A stretch of DNA of 64,000 nucleotides. It comes from Lepiota brunneoincarnata. Lineage: Eukaryota > Basidiomycota > Agaricomycetes > Agaricales > Agaricaceae. This document shows, in pieces, positions 23,903 through 36,639 of this stretch; position 1 is the stretch's first letter, and each line of letters begins with the position of its first letter. The position numbers and the translations under genes are program-made. Under the pieces are notes generated by a model. The model searched no databases. It was not told the origin of the DNA and saw only the letters and a program-made list of their open reading frames with translations. The stretch lies in the NCBI GenBank assembly GCA_023014365.1, contig JAEBUN010000020.1, positions 310,001 through 374,000 of the forward strand, read 5' to 3'.

Positions 23903-24594
23903 GCTGGTCTTGATATTGTTTTCTCTACACGTGGTTTCGAGCTCTTTTAGTGCTATTTATAGATACCCTCGTAACTGCAGAGCATTTTAGTTTTCTTGTG
24001 AATTGATCTGTCCAAACGCATGAATATCAGCAGTGTGTGGTGAGGCCTGGAGAGGGTGCTTGTCGGGTTCCTCCATGGCATTATCAAATCCCATAGCAGT
24101 CGTCTGCAGGGATACTTATAGCCAGGACTCAACGTTGTCATGTGCTAGTTGCTGATACGGAATTTCTGGCTATCGCTATGTCGGAGGCCATCATTCTCCC
24201 CCAGCTTGAGGGCCCCTGAATAAAAATGCCGAGGTCGTCGGACCCACCCGTTTCAACGTTTCAGATTACTTTTCCCCCAATCTCCCAGTGATGATACGAC
24301 GGCATTATTCTCTTTGGTCCCCAATTATACATCAGATGCCGAAGTGATTGTTGTGGTGATTGCACGACCAGTAGTAAGACCCCGAAAATATTTTCTTCTA
24401 CAACAGCGAAAATCAAAATCCAAAAATACAAGGGATGCTAGCTTATCATTTATCCTAACACGTCGGAATATTCCATGGCAAATTTTCTCAAGGGTGTCTC
24501 TCGACTTGGGTAGCCTGTGGTGCAACCACTAAGAGCTAAACGAGGCCGAAGAGAAGGGGGAAGGAGGAATTCGATAACAATACATCAACGGGTT
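23903..24594. other. Convergent 3' intergenic region
   Basis: Lies between the stops of the DUF7729 gene (plus) and the TFIIIC subunit (minus). No gene supported. Confidence 0.5.
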
Positions 24595-27500
24595 TCATAT
24601 TGAAAGCCAGCGACGATAGAGGGCTTCAGCCAGAGGTGTTGCCCCCGTAAGGACGTATATCAACGAGAGATTATAGGCCGCCTCGCGTACGAATGTGTCA
24701 TCCTGGCATCGCAAAGTGAGTCTGTGCGTACCGGCGAAGAGGTGGGTTGATCATACCTGACCGCTTTCCGCCATCTCTATCACCTTTTCGTATTGCTTGA
24801 CTGCATGAGAATATAGACCTACAGGCACCTAATCAATATCGAAATCAACGCGTGATACAATTAAGTGGTTTACCGAGTTGATGGAATGTTCGCCCAAAGT
24901 TAAATTCTACTTCCCCAAGGCCTTGAGCCGTCGTCCCTCGCAAATTCCTATATCTCGTCAGAAACGCCATTGCCTGATCAACTCTTAATCAGATGTCGGT
25001 TTGCGTTTCTTAATAGGGACACACTTGTACAACCAAATGATGCCGATTATCGGATTGACGTTGCATCGCGCGTCCGATCGAGGCAATAGCAAGGCAGAGG
25101 CATATCATGGGATCCTCAGGGCAATAATCATATGCATGTAACAGGTAAACTGGACGGCAGATTCGAATTAATATACAGGGTCAGGTTACTCAAGATCGAA
25201 GTAAGATCGAGGCAATGGGGCTTACAGATGGCGCTTTGATAGCTCTTCGCAGCGATGCATATTTGCCCATAAATCGATACGAGGATAGGATTGGGTTTGA
25301 TCGGTATGGACGGAGGGTTAACCTTTTCTGCGGAAGTCTCTTCAGCTGTGGCATCACCCAGGGCAACGATATTTTCCAGTTCTTTAGTGGCACCGTCATT
25401 TTCATCCTCCTCGTCTTGTTCCTGCTCTGTGGATTTCGCACCCGTTGGTGCGTATCGTTTATTCAGTGGGTTCCACCTGAGCATTTCAGGGTGTTTGACA
25501 GCTGTGTCGGACAACTTCATCTCTCTGAACAGGTGCTTCTGAAGTGTGGACGTTATGAAAGCATCGGTGGGCGGAAAGCCGCTCGCGAGAACGGCGACTA
25601 GGATACGGAGGGGCTCGTTATTGAACTGATGTGCGGTAATGAGTTTCCTAGCATGATCTACAGCGGCCTTGTAATCCCTGTTACAAATAGCCACGGCTGT
25701 GAACTCATTCAGCTAAGGCAATCTCGGGTGTAACCTGCGAACTCACTGATAAGCGACAACCGGATGACATCTTGCCTGGCACGAGTTTGATAGGCGTTGG
25801 ACAGCAAAATGTGATTCAGAATCTCGTATGCCAGTCCGGCTTGGTCTTGCCTAGCTAAGAGGAAGGAATACTATCACGAAATATGAGGAACCAGTTCGGC
25901 AACAATACATTGCTTCAAATAAGGCTCACCTGCATAAATACTCGCAACCAATCATCGAAAGAGACACCTCTGAAAACATCTACGGCCCCAGACTTCTCAC
26001 CCTTTTTGGTGGCCCTCTTGGCAAGATCCTCGCGTTCTGACGTGGTTGTCAACTAAGTCCGATCGAGGAAAGGTAGCGGAAATAATACCCTAGGTCAAGC
26101 TGCAAACGAGAGGCCATCCTATCTTGGTCGGCCTCGATTTCTACCAGCTGTTTCGTCCTTTTCCTCGGGAACATCCCTCTGAACGGGTGGCTCTGACGGA
26201 TCGGAGCGTCACGCATCGGATGCTAATAACTTCTGGTGAGCTACTTACCCTACTTGTCAAAAACAAATTCCGCGTTTCCCTGAACGTGTCCACAAGTTTC
26301 TCGGCTTCTAAAAGCCATTCTTTCTCGGGGTTCGCCTCGCCAGCCAGCATTCTTGGCCACAGTTCTAGCAGACGCTGATAAGCCCGCATGACCTCTTTCT
26401 CTTTTTGAGCCTCTAGTTCTCTTAGTTGCGCATGTGTCAGTCTCGGCGCACGAGGCTGATTTTTGGCCTTCGGTTGTGCTCGCTCTTCAAAAAGAGAGGT
26501 AGACATGCTTTGTGTCGGGTCTTCCCCCTGAATTGCTGCGTCTCCTTTTCCTTTGCGTTTTCGGGAGTCGATGACTGCGAGCAGAGTTGGAATCACCGTG
26601 AGAATCTGTAGTGCGACGAAAGCTACCTTCGTACACCAGCTCTAGTGCTTTGCGAGGCTCATTCATGATCTCATATATCTCAGCAAGTTTCATCTTTGCA
26701 TCATTATTTGCAGGATCGATAGTCTTAACTGAAAGAGATGGTCAACGGTGGAACGGTGCAGTAGGAGCAGGGGACTTACTATGCTCGTAGACTTCTGCGG
26801 CCTCTCTGAGTTCTTCCAGCATGCGAAGGCATGCCGCTGTCTGGAGCAAGACATACAAGCTGCTGGTCTAGCACAAAGAGTGTGGGTGTGCTTCAAGTAT
26901 ATTTTCAGTGGCACAAGACGTACCTCGGGATCAGCACCAAGCAACTCATATATCAGCCTCGCTTCTGCCCACAGCTGCTTCTCAAAGTATGCATCTGCAA
27001 TTTCGGCAAACAGAACGGCAAAGTCTTTGACGTTTTGTGATAGAACAACACTAGCGTGTAACTGGACTTCCATTAACAAGAGACGAAACTGTCAGGGAAC
27101 GCTGCGCACCTTTCCCTCCTCAATGTCCCCCATTTTTATCCTCGCGACAGCCAAACGATGACGAGCATTGATGTCAAGTGGGAATTTCCCAGGGGTTACT
27201 TCCGTTGCATCCTCTCCGCCACTACTAACTCTCGCTATCCATTCCGGTAGATCATATTCTCGGTCATCTTCGCAAAGATCCCAGTACTTTTGATCAGCTC
27301 TCCCTTGGAGCCATCGTGTTCCTTTTCTGATTACTTCTATCGCACGCTCGTGCTCCCCTAATGTGTTGTACAAATCAGCTAACAAGAGAAGCTCGAGGTT
27401 ACCGAACCCTCCTCCTTCCAATGTTGTATTAGTTGTGGGATCGAGAGCAAATCCAGAGTAGTAGACCTTCTGATAATGTTCAAAGGCCTGCTGGAAAAGC

Positions 27501-28629
27501 TCTGCGCAGCCGGTGAGATCTGAGAGTTCAATGAGGGTGGTGTGAAGCTCGCGAAGTACAGTCAGGTCATGAGGGAACCGTCTAAGGATGGCCAGGAAAG
27601 CATTCCGCGCCTGCATGTAGCCGTGTCACGCGTCAGTGACGCCCATAAGTTAGGTGGTCGACGAACGCACGGTTTTGTAATCCCCAATGCTCTTTCCCAA
27701 AGCCGCTCGATCCCAGAGAGCATCTACGTTTGTTGGGTCCAGGCTGTAAACCTTCCGATAACAATAAAGCGCTTGTTGATTATACCCAAGGTCCCTGCAT
27801 GCCAATACGGCGCATTAGGCTCAGGATTGTCAAACGCGATGGGTGTTCATACCTTGATTGTCGAGCCAGCGTGTCCCATTCTTCTGCGTCATGGCGCAAG
27901 TGGGCAGCCATAATCCGAATCTGAAGGGCCTTATCGCTCTGTTTCATGTCTTCGTAGCAGTTTGCAAGCACAGACCATGCCGCCGTCGCGCGGGGTTCGA
28001 TACGAATAACCTCTTGCATGATCCTGATAGCTTCTGGTATGTTGTTATCGACGAATGCCTGGTTGCCATCACCAATCATGGCTTGGACCTGTTGAGAGAG
28101 CACGGGCCCCGCGGTTCGTCCCTTCTACGTTGAAAGGTTTGTTTTACTATAGAAAGGCCAGGGTCACGACACAGAACGTACCTTACGCCTCCTCTTCCCG
28201 ATCCCAGATGCGGCTCGAAGATCATCCCGAAACTCTGCCTCTTTCTCCTCAATATTGATATCCCAATCTCGAGATAAAACGCCAGAGCCACTGTTCCCTT
28301 CATTCTGTCTTATATTCTGTATTAATCGTCTAGGGAAAGTGTCACTATTTGCTTGAGAGCAAGAAAACTAGCACTCACTCAAAATCTCCCTCAATTTCTC
28401 TCTCTGCGTTTGTTTCTTCTTGCGTAGGAAAATAATCTTCCTCACTGCTTTCTCCCTCAGGGTCACTACCCTCCTCATCGTTGGATGTTTCATTCACATC
28501 AACATCAGAATCTGGCTTTTCTCACTGTGAGCAGCTCCCTCCAGACGCAGAAGGTCATACCGCACCAAACTGATGCTCCTCCTCGCTATCCATATCTTGG
28601 TCTGCAGAGTCGCGAATCAGCATGGACAT
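24595..28629 (-). CDS. TFC4: RNA polymerase III factor TFIIIC, TPR subunit (Tfc4/Sfc4)
   Basis: TPR-rich tau131/Sfc4 subunit of TFIIIC, which bridges promoter-bound TFIIIC to TFIIIB at tRNA and 5S genes in the nucleus. It starts MSMLIRDSADQDMDSEEEHQ, has a long acidic N-terminal region, then TPR repeats: GDGNQAFVDNNIPEAIRIMQ, AWSVLANCYEDMKQSDKALQ, WDTLARQS, NAFLAILRRFPHDLTVLREL and LLADLYNTLGEHERAIEVI. A charged stretch follows (SRKRKGKGDAAIQGEDP), then C-terminal TPRs (NRDYKAAVDHARKLITAHQF, GQICIAAKSYQSAI), ending FVREAAYNLSLIYVLTGATP and a short RRWLSI tail before TGA at 24595-24597. The gene has many introns but I found no frame break over 4 kb. It is divergent from the P450 gene with 395 bp between the two ATGs. 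Confidence 0.9.
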
Positions 28630-29024
28630 AGTTCGGGTTTGAGATGCGCATGTGATCACTTGCAAGAAGTCACACGCACATGTCGCCCTGTTCAAGGTTA
28701 AGCGCAGCACCCGCCCTCTCGCGGATATGACTCGCCCTCCGAGTCGTAAACCTATCATTTCAACAAGCACAAGTGCTGTGCTCGCTCACAACGGGACTTC
28801 GTTATGCATTCTGGGCTGCTGCACTTTTGCAGCGATGCAATCATTGATATCCTGTGATCAAGCTTCTTTTCAGAGCGCATGCTTGTGATTTTCGATTTTA
28901 GGTTTGCCGTAAAGCAGAGTCTCAAGCCCGGGCGCCAAGTCATCTGAATTGCGTGGACCACTGTTGTCTATTTAAGTCCATCCTGCCATGCGATTGTGCA
29001 CCTTTCCACCTCCCGCCCCAACCC
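28630..29024. promoter_or_regulatory. Shared divergent promoter, TFC4 / P450
   Basis: 395 bp between two oppositely directed ATGs. A TATTTAA element at 28969-28975 lies about 50 bp before the P450 start. No TATA-like element was noted on the TFC4 side. Confidence 0.5.
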
Positions 29025-31519
29025 ATGACAGTCGTCACTCCAGGTATCGACTTCCTCGCGAAAGGGTCCTTCTTCCTTTTCCTCCCCATCTTCACCGCTC
29101 TCGGTGCAGGCAAGCTCCATGCGCACCTCAAAGGGACGGCCATTCCCCGTTGGATCCTCTTCATCAGTGGAATCGCTGGCGTCCCCGCTATTGCAGCCCT
29201 CCGGATTATTGCCACGCGTCTCAAACAAAAACGTGAGGCGGCTGCCTTAGGTGCAAAGATAGTTCCATGCGCTGAGGGAAAATGGCCTGGATGTGCTGAC
29301 GTTCTGAAGGCGATGAGGTACCACTTCTTATACGGCTATCCTGGTGAGTTTACGTTGCATGTTCTTTCATTCACCGCTGAACAGGGCTGGACAGCCGATG
29401 GTCTTAATGAGCTCTTGGCTGCACATGGACCTGTTGCCAACGTTCGTGTGTTCTGGTCGGACGTATTTTTCACCGCATCCCCAGAACATATCAAAATCAT
29501 GCTTGCCACTGACTTTGAGAACTATGTCAAAGGTTGATATTTAGTTGGTCAGCGACGGCAGGGTTGTAATGATGCCTCAATCAATTAGGCGACCGGTTCC
29601 AACAGAATATGGCGGATGTCTTGGGTGTTGGTGTCTTCAACTCAGACGGTAAGTCTCAAGTACAATTGTTTGATTCATGTACCAATCAGGAGCAACCTCC
29701 CCAGGTGATATGTGGAAGTAAGGATTAAACCCTATACTCCAACTCTCACACTTAAAACTTCTCAGATTCCATCGTTCTATCACTCGACCAGCCTTCACGC
29801 GCGATAGAATCAGCGACTTTGACCTCTTTGACCATCATGCCGAAACCGTTATCCAGCAACTTAAGGCCCGTTTACACGAGGGCTATCCTGTAGACTTCCA
29901 GGTAAAGCATCTTCTTGTTTACCAATTCACTTCTAAATCTGCTCTTCCGCAGGATCTCATGTCTCGCTTTACTCTAGATTCCGCCACGGAATTCCTCTTT
30001 GGAAATTGTGTCCACAGTCTCTCGGCTGGTCTTCCTTACCCCTACCATGCATCCTATCGACCGACTACTATCCAAACCCCCGAAGCCCGGCGTGCAAACG
30101 AGTTCTCAGCTGCGTTCCTCGAAGCCCAAGATGCTATTGCCCGACGCGAGCGCTACGGCCCGGCCTGGCCTTTCTTTGAAATTTTTAGTGATAGAACCAA
30201 GAGGCCTATGAAAGTTGTCAGCGCCTACATTGAGCCCATTGTTGCCGACGCCATCCGTAAGAAGAACGCAGGGTTGCCCTAAAGGCAAGGGGAAAGATTC
30301 CGAGCTACCCGAAGATGAGACTTTGTTAGATCATCTAGTGCAGGTTACCTCAGACCCTAAGATCTTGAAGGACGAGACGTAAGCTGTACCCATGCTTGGT
30401 ATTCGATTGGTCTGACACGGTTGCTATCTAGTCTTAATATCATGCTTGGTATGCAGAACACGATGAAACTAGTGTTCTTTTCAACTGATGTCCACCTTAG
30501 CTGGTCGTGACACCACAGCTGCAACACTCACTTTTGCCGTCTATTTCCTTTCTCAGCACCCGGATATTATGGATCGGTTGCGCCAGGAGATCTTGGACAA
30601 GATCGGCCCAACAAGACGCCCTACATTAGATGACGTCCGTGAGATGAGGTACCTCCGCGCGGTTATCAATGGTAAACTATTCGATGCTTCTCTTTTCCCC
30701 TGAATAAAATAGCAAATCCAGAGACACTCCGGCTCTATCCCATTGTACCATTCAATGTCCGGTAAGCTGCAGAACCGGCCTATCCCTGTAACTCAGATTG
30801 ATGGGTCACTAGCGAGAGCATACATGCGACGACATGGCCCAACCCCGATCCCAACGATAAACCGTTCTACATTCCGGCTGGCACTAAGTACTCCCATTAC
30901 ATCCCTTTGGTCCCTTTGACACTAACCTACATTTGGTCGACAGGACCGCTTACTCGGTTTTCATGATGCACAGGCGCAAGGACTTGTGGGGACCCGATGG
31001 CAAGTTTATCCTTCACCGTCCATGACAAATGAATCACTACCAACACCCGCAGCCGAGGAATTCGATCCTGATCGCTTCCTTGACGAACGCGTCAAAAAGT
31101 ACCTCGTGAAAAACTCCTTTATCTTCCTTCCTTTCAACGCCGGCCCAAGAATCTGCCTCGGTCAACAGGTCTGTCTCTCCCCAGGACTTATTCTCCAGTA
31201 TTTAACGCATATCCTGCGCTCTGGCTTTCCCAGTATGCCTATAATGAAATGTCTTTCATGCTTATCCGCCTCCTCCAAAATTTCTCTTCCATTTCCCTTG
31301 AAACCGACTCATTCCCGCCTGGCACACTCCCTCCTTCTGAATTCAAGTCTTGGCCTGGCAGAAAGGGCATCGAAAAGATATTGCCGAAGATGACCTTGAC
31401 TTTATACATTGCGGTGAGTATATCCGATATCTGGCGCTTGGTGGTGTTCCCGTCGGGGCTAACTCTTCCGAAATTAGGGTGGATTGTGGGTCAAGATGCA
31501 ACAAGCGAACAATGTTTAA
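29025..31519 (+). CDS. Cytochrome P450, CYP63-like
   Basis: Membrane-anchored heme-thiolate monooxygenase of the endoplasmic reticulum. N-terminal [18 protein letters not shown] anchor and a second helix; then [52 protein letters not shown], the I-helix [13 protein letters not shown]-helix [15 protein letters not shown] (ExxR), [16 protein letters not shown] and the heme loop [20 protein letters not shown] with its cysteine. Ends [13 protein letters not shown] at 31519. The second exon junction uses GTGAGT and the acceptor GGACAG, giving YGYPADGLNE. A 13-nt exon encodes GDMWK in part. CYP63 members in Phanerochaete oxidise alkanes and aromatics; the substrate here is unknown. One extra C in 30277-30279 breaks the frame after NAGLP. 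Confidence 0.9.
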
Positions 31520-31902
31520 TGCATACGTTTCAAAGGTTGAATCTACGTACCCTTTGTACTTGATATGTTTTTGTCGCTGCATTGAAAGTATGTATGTAAT
31601 CCTATTTTGAGGTCAGTGTATTAATAGAAATGCTTTGATGACAACTTTGACCTCGGGCTCCGTCAGGCTTTACTGATTAAGATATGTATTATCAAATGAT
31701 TTACACAATAAAAATAATAAATTCGATATGATACAAGCAGCTTCAATGAAATAAATTTTCCAGAACATGGAGTATGCACTGGCGTTGAATAATACAGCGA
31801 CAGCATCCCTACATCTACGATTACAGAGAATCGTTGCGTTAACGGAGGCATAAGGAGTTGGACAGAAATACAGCAGGCCAAGTGTTGCAACAACTTGAGA
31901 TT

Positions 31903-32681
31903 TTAAGCGAGAGCTGGACCAGATGTCGTGGCCGGCTGCGAGGTGGCCGCTGTGCGAGTTTCTGGATTGCTACGAGAAGTACCACGAGAACCTTTATGTT
32001 TGAAGAGGCGATAGATACTAAGAAGTAGCAGAAGAACTACGAGGCCCCAACAAATCCACGAGAATGCCTTGATGGTCTCGAGGATGCGGCAGGCTCTGAA
32101 GCTTCGGCACCACGCAAGGTTGCTAAAGTCGGACTGGGAACAAAAAACGTGTGACGGATTAGTTGTTGTGGGGAGAAATGGAGCGCGTGGAACCGTACTG
32201 TGAAAATGGCGGCACCGACGAGGAACATGACGAAGAGAACCGAGAGACTTGCGATCTCTACGTAGGTTCCCGCTTTCCCGACCAACTCCCCCGCGAGGAA
32301 GGCAATCCTGGTAAAAAAAAAAACAGAGCTTGAGCGGAGAATTATGATTGCGACGGTTGGTACATACATTAACAGTGACAAGATAAGAGCGAATATGCTT
32401 GTCACGAGCAACTCTACTACGACCGGGTCTGAAAAAAAAAAAGTAAGGATAAGAGGATGAGGGAACGCAATTGAAAAATGTCATACTATAGAAATGTCGG
32501 CGGTTCGCCAGGATCTCAACTGAATCCAGCCGCTTGGTGTATCTTGTACGGTACGCCGTGAGCCCCAACAGCGTCACCGAAGTCATAAACTAAGGACCCC
32601 TCAACGTCCGATCGATGGTTGATGCATTGAATGAACACATACTAGAAACACATAGAGGAGAATGCTGGTCACTTTGGACAT
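31903..32681 (-). CDS. MARVEL-like four-helix membrane protein 1
   Basis: Small membrane protein, about 185 residues. Five exons fit: a short first exon (MSKVTSILLYVFL, from the ATG at 32681) reaching the first helix, then SVTLLGLTAYRTRYTKRL, PVVVELLVTSIFALILSLL, GTYVEIASLSVLFVMFLVGA and a last exon with WCRSFRACRILETIKAFSWI followed by a long hydrophobic helix and a basic, Ser/Thr-rich tail. The CRxLxxIKAFSW motif between helices and the four-helix plan resemble MARVEL-type proteins of Agaricomycetes. A TATTTAA-like element lies about 65 bp upstream (about 32745-32751). Function unknown. Confidence 0.68.
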
Positions 32682-33297
32682 CTTGTATCGATGATAGTGT
32701 GGTCTCTGAGGAAGGGAGCGCTTTGTTTTGCAAACGAAGGATCCTATTTAAGAGGGCAGACGAATGTCTCTGTTCTCCATGTCTCCTACTTACTCAGAAA
32801 AATAACAAGCCAGAGGCAGATGACGTAGCCCGATCACAACAAATTCCTTGTCCGAGGGCTCTGCGATACCTGCAAGCCAATAATCGATTGGCCTCGTAAT
32901 CCGCTATGACGGTGGATCGGGATTATTGATTATTTTGGATACAGTGTCTGGGTTGAAAAGGGGCGCAATAGACCCAGACACGCAAGAATGCATCCGTTGG
33001 AGCCCTCCTGTCTCACTCAACCCCTTGCATTCTGCCATGGCAGAAGATGGCGAGTGAATGACCATCACGAGGTCGGAAGGCCAATGGCGCTTGAGGAATG
33101 GTCGAAGGCCATCGGAGAAGCCGCTTTGCTCCAGGCTGAAGGTCGCTGGGAATGGGCTCATACTTCGGATCAAAATTTCTCCTGTTCTTCGGCTCTAAAA
33201 TCTCTCCTAACGTTTATACACAATTTCAAAAATACATCGTTCGGAACATAGATTATCAAAAGGCACTCCAGATATTGGTACACGCAGTAAAATAGCA
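32682..33297. other. Intergenic between the MARVEL-like genes
   Basis: No supported gene. Short open frames at 32615-32899 and 32904-33251 lack motifs and are probably chance. Confidence 0.45.
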
Positions 33298-34080
33298 TTA
33301 CGCCCGACTAGTCCTCGCAGAAAACATACTAACCCGCGGATCATACCGCCCGTGTAACGGCTGGTGGAGTGCATTATTCGCAACACTGAACAGCACGGTC
33401 AAAACGAGTAACACCGTCAACGTGATCCAGCCCAACCATGCGAATGCGAGGAGTGCAGACAGGAGTCTACACGCATGGAATTGTTGGCAGAAAGAGATGT
33501 CGCCCCATATGGACTACGTAGCGAGATTATAATGAGCAACAAGTTTGTGTCGCAAAATTGGCCGGGCGCCTTACCGTTGCCACACCTGCTCCGACGATCC
33601 AGAATAGCCACAGTAGAGCGAGGACTATGATCTCCACGAGAAATGTGGTTATGGGGCGAATTTCTAGTCGTTTAAACATAGCTACTAGCCTGAGAACCAA
33701 AGCCCCGTGAACACAAACGTCTGACAAAAACAATCCGATGCTCACACAAAGATGGACCAAGCCATCGTAACGAGTGTCGTAAATAGCAGTTCCACAACAA
33801 TTGGGTCTATGTGAATTCAATGCATTCCAGTTAACAACACGGTCCGAATTGAACGGATGACACACCATAGAAGCTCCTCCCGTTATTTAGTGGGTCCCCA
33901 GAGGGCAAATGGGTTGTATACTGTAACCTCGCACACGAGATACAAAACAGGATGAAGGAGAACACCACCTGAACAAAAATCGGTCACAGATGACTACGAA
34001 ACAAAGCAGTAGGTTCCACATACCAAAACAACGTATAGCCCTAACCTGATAGGGGGGATCTCAAAGGACATTTTGGCCAT
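33298..34080 (-). CDS. MARVEL-like four-helix membrane protein 2
   Basis: Paralogue of the gene at 31903-32681 with the same exon plan. Exon 1 is MAKMSFEIPPIRLGLYVVL ending at a GTATGT donor. Exon 2 reads VVFSFILFCISCARLQYTTH; exon 3 PIVVELLFTTLVTMAWSIF; exon 4 ITTFLVEIIVLALLWLFWIV; the last exon ISFCQQFHACRLLSALLAFA then a hydrophobic helix and a short polar end (SARTSRA, stop TAA at 33298-33300). The blocks (P(V/I)VVELL and the FxACRxL...AF(S/A)W motif) align with protein 1 although little else does. An in-frame upstream ATG at 34197 would add 39 residues with no family counterpart, so 34080 is preferred. Confidence 0.68.
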
Positions 34081-34896
34081 TTTCGAAATCTCCAGCAAGT
34101 GATCGAGTTGTATCAAGGGCTCAAGTAGCGGCAAAGCAAAGAAACAGCAGTTGGGAGCGGGGGCAGCAGAGCGACGGGGTGGAAATAGAGTAACCACCCC
34201 AAAACGTGCGTGAAGCGGCTTTTAAGGCCGCAGTGCGCAGTAAGAACGAGGAATAAGGACGATTGGGGTTGCCAATGAGGCGTCACTTGCTCAAAGGACT
34301 CCAGCCTCCCACGAGAAAGTGGCGTTACATTCATATCTTTCGACCCACCAGACAATCGTCATTAATCCCACGTGCTAATTCTGGGCGTCACAATGGCCGG
34401 CTTGGGAACAGCGCCCTAATGGGAGATGAATATATGGATCGACTGTTATGTCATAGCCCGGATTGTGACTACCATGTCATGGGCAGAATCTTTGAAAAAA
34501 TGTAGGCAAGACCAACGTGCACACCAGTGACTCACAGTGCATACCTGAAGCTTCTAGCCGCTAGCTTGAAAGTACGGATACAGTGGCATTTGAGTGCAGC
34601 TCGAGTTGTCATGGTTATGCTGCTGCTAAGTCCAGCCTGAAAATATTCCTTTTTGTAAGTGGACAGACTTTTAAGTTGGACATGACGCATGGAGAACGTG
34701 CACAGGGCATGGGTTACGTCATTTCAAGAGGACAAGAACTAAGCATTTTCAAATATTGTTAATTACAAGGTATAAATCCAATGGATTGGCCGGAAGAGAA
34801 TATAATGCTACTAAGATGCCAATTCACAAATAAATTTTGTCTGCATCCTTGCTCGTACAGGGCGCATTTTCATCCTCGTGTGGCTATTGTCGACAA
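34081..34896. other. Intergenic
   Basis: No supported gene; AT-rich toward 34750-34830. Confidence 0.45.
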
Positions 34897-36161
34897 TTAT
34901 GCTTGATGCTCTTGTTCGAGGTTCCCCGGGTCTTTGATAAAGATGTTATCGCCCTTGACGTTCAGGAAGGAATACTCGGCAAGGTCAGAAGTCGAGTCTT
35001 TGTTGTAGTTGGAGTACACTAAATTGGGCTATGTTGATGATCGGAAAAGTTGTGAACATTGTGAGAGTGACAACTGCGTCGGAGCCTTACCTCCGTCCAA
35101 AACGGCCTCAAGCCAGCGGCCTCGAGCATCTCCCACCACTCCAAGATCTCTTCGAATGACTTATGCCAGAGGTGGATCTCGAGCTGGAGCTGACCAAAAG
35201 GCAATGGCCGGCCACTATCGAGGTAGGGCTTGATCAAGCTAGTGAGGGTGGTGAATTCCCAGCTTTCGATATCAATCTTGAGGATATCGATAAAGTCGTG
35301 GTCTAAAGCCAGTCATGAACGGTACATTCTCAGGATTGCGAAATCAACTCACCATTTATGGTCATGAGAGTCTCAAGAGTATACAGGGGTACTTCACCCT
35401 TGATATCGTGTCTATCCTCACTACCAAGACCAAATGACTTGAAATGGGTGCGGTGCGCACTCTCAGAAGGAATCTCTCGGCCAAATGACTTCATACTGTA
35501 ACCATATCCCCAGATCTGACAATGACGGGTGTTGCGTAAAATATCAGCTTCAAAGGAAGAGTCGTAGTCAATACCTATAGATGGAGCATGTTAATCCCTA
35601 GCGCCCGCGACAATGTAGGAGCCCGCCGGCGCACCGAAAGAGTAAACCACGCAGTCAGACTTTTCCCGCACACGTGAAAGGCCGCAGACCCATTTGCCAC
35701 CATCACCGAGGGCGCCGTGGCGCTCCACTTCATGAGGGCAGTTGAAAGCCGCCGGAAAGAAGTCCCCTATTCGCCACGTAGCCTTGAATTAAACGTCGAG
35801 GAACAATGAGCGCTGGGAACTTACAGACGGTGTAAGGTGGCCAAGGAGACTTGTCTTCCGGGAACCTGGATAGCCGAGCTAAGCTAATTCGTCTTCGCGC
35901 GTGAAAACAGGCGGATACGCACAATGCAAGGTCTTTTGAAGTTGGCCCGAACTTCTTGATAAGTGCCTTGCGGTTCTCGAGCATTTTGTTATAGATATGA
36001 TGTGAACGTTCCAAGCGATTAGGTAGGTCATTATCCTGCATGTAAAGGAGTGACGGAGCAAGAGACTCTTGCTGGACCGGAAAGAGGAGGTACAGTGTCG
36101 TGAAAAGCACAAGCGAGATGAGGATGGAAGAACGGGGATGCCGCTGCCAAACGCCAGGCAT
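34897..36161 (-). CDS. Membrane-anchored methyltransferase (Methyltransf_22 type)
   Basis: Type II membrane protein: a short cytosolic N-terminus, one signal-anchor helix (SSILISLVLFTTLYLLF), then a lumenal PF13383-like domain. Markers are WPPYTV, FFPAAFNCPHEVERHGALGD, GGKWVCGLSRV, CVVYSFGIDYDSSFEADILR, the Gly motif QIWGYGYSMKSFG, DFIDILKIDIESWEFTTLTS, PFGQLQLEIHLWHKSFEEIL and FWTEPNLVYSN. It ends NLEQEHQA, with the stop TAA at 34897-34899. The family includes animal METTL24-like proteins; the substrate is unknown. The DILKIDIEGxE motif seen in FkbM-type methyltransferases is here IDIESWE. Seven or so exons and no frame break. Confidence 0.83.
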
Positions 36162-36639
36162 GATGAATGACTGTGATCGGGGGGAATATGTTCGAGTCGT
36201 TGAATGTGCAGGAGGCGTAAGCGAAGGGCACGGAGGGTTTATTTGTCCTGTGCTTTGTAACCCTGACAGAGTATTTTTGCCTTACGGCATCGCCCCAATG
36301 CCTCGTCTTGGTTTTGTATCGTCCCAGTTCAGCTTCAGTCATCCGGGGCGCAGAGCGCCAGCTGCACCACGCTTCTTTGTCCACGACTACCAAGTACTGC
36401 TACAGGGCTTCCACACACGCACGAAAATATCCCTTTGATCCGGAAACAAAAACCAAGGGGCGACAAATTACTAATAACGCTTCTTTCCGATGGTCAAGCA
36501 ATCAGCAGTGTGAACATGCTGCATCTTGCAAGTGAAGACTTTGATGATGCTATCATGGTTCCGGGAGATATTACTTTCATCACACCACAGGATTGGTTAG
36601 TAGAAGTAAGTATAGTCGCCAACGAAGGGCAAATCCCTA

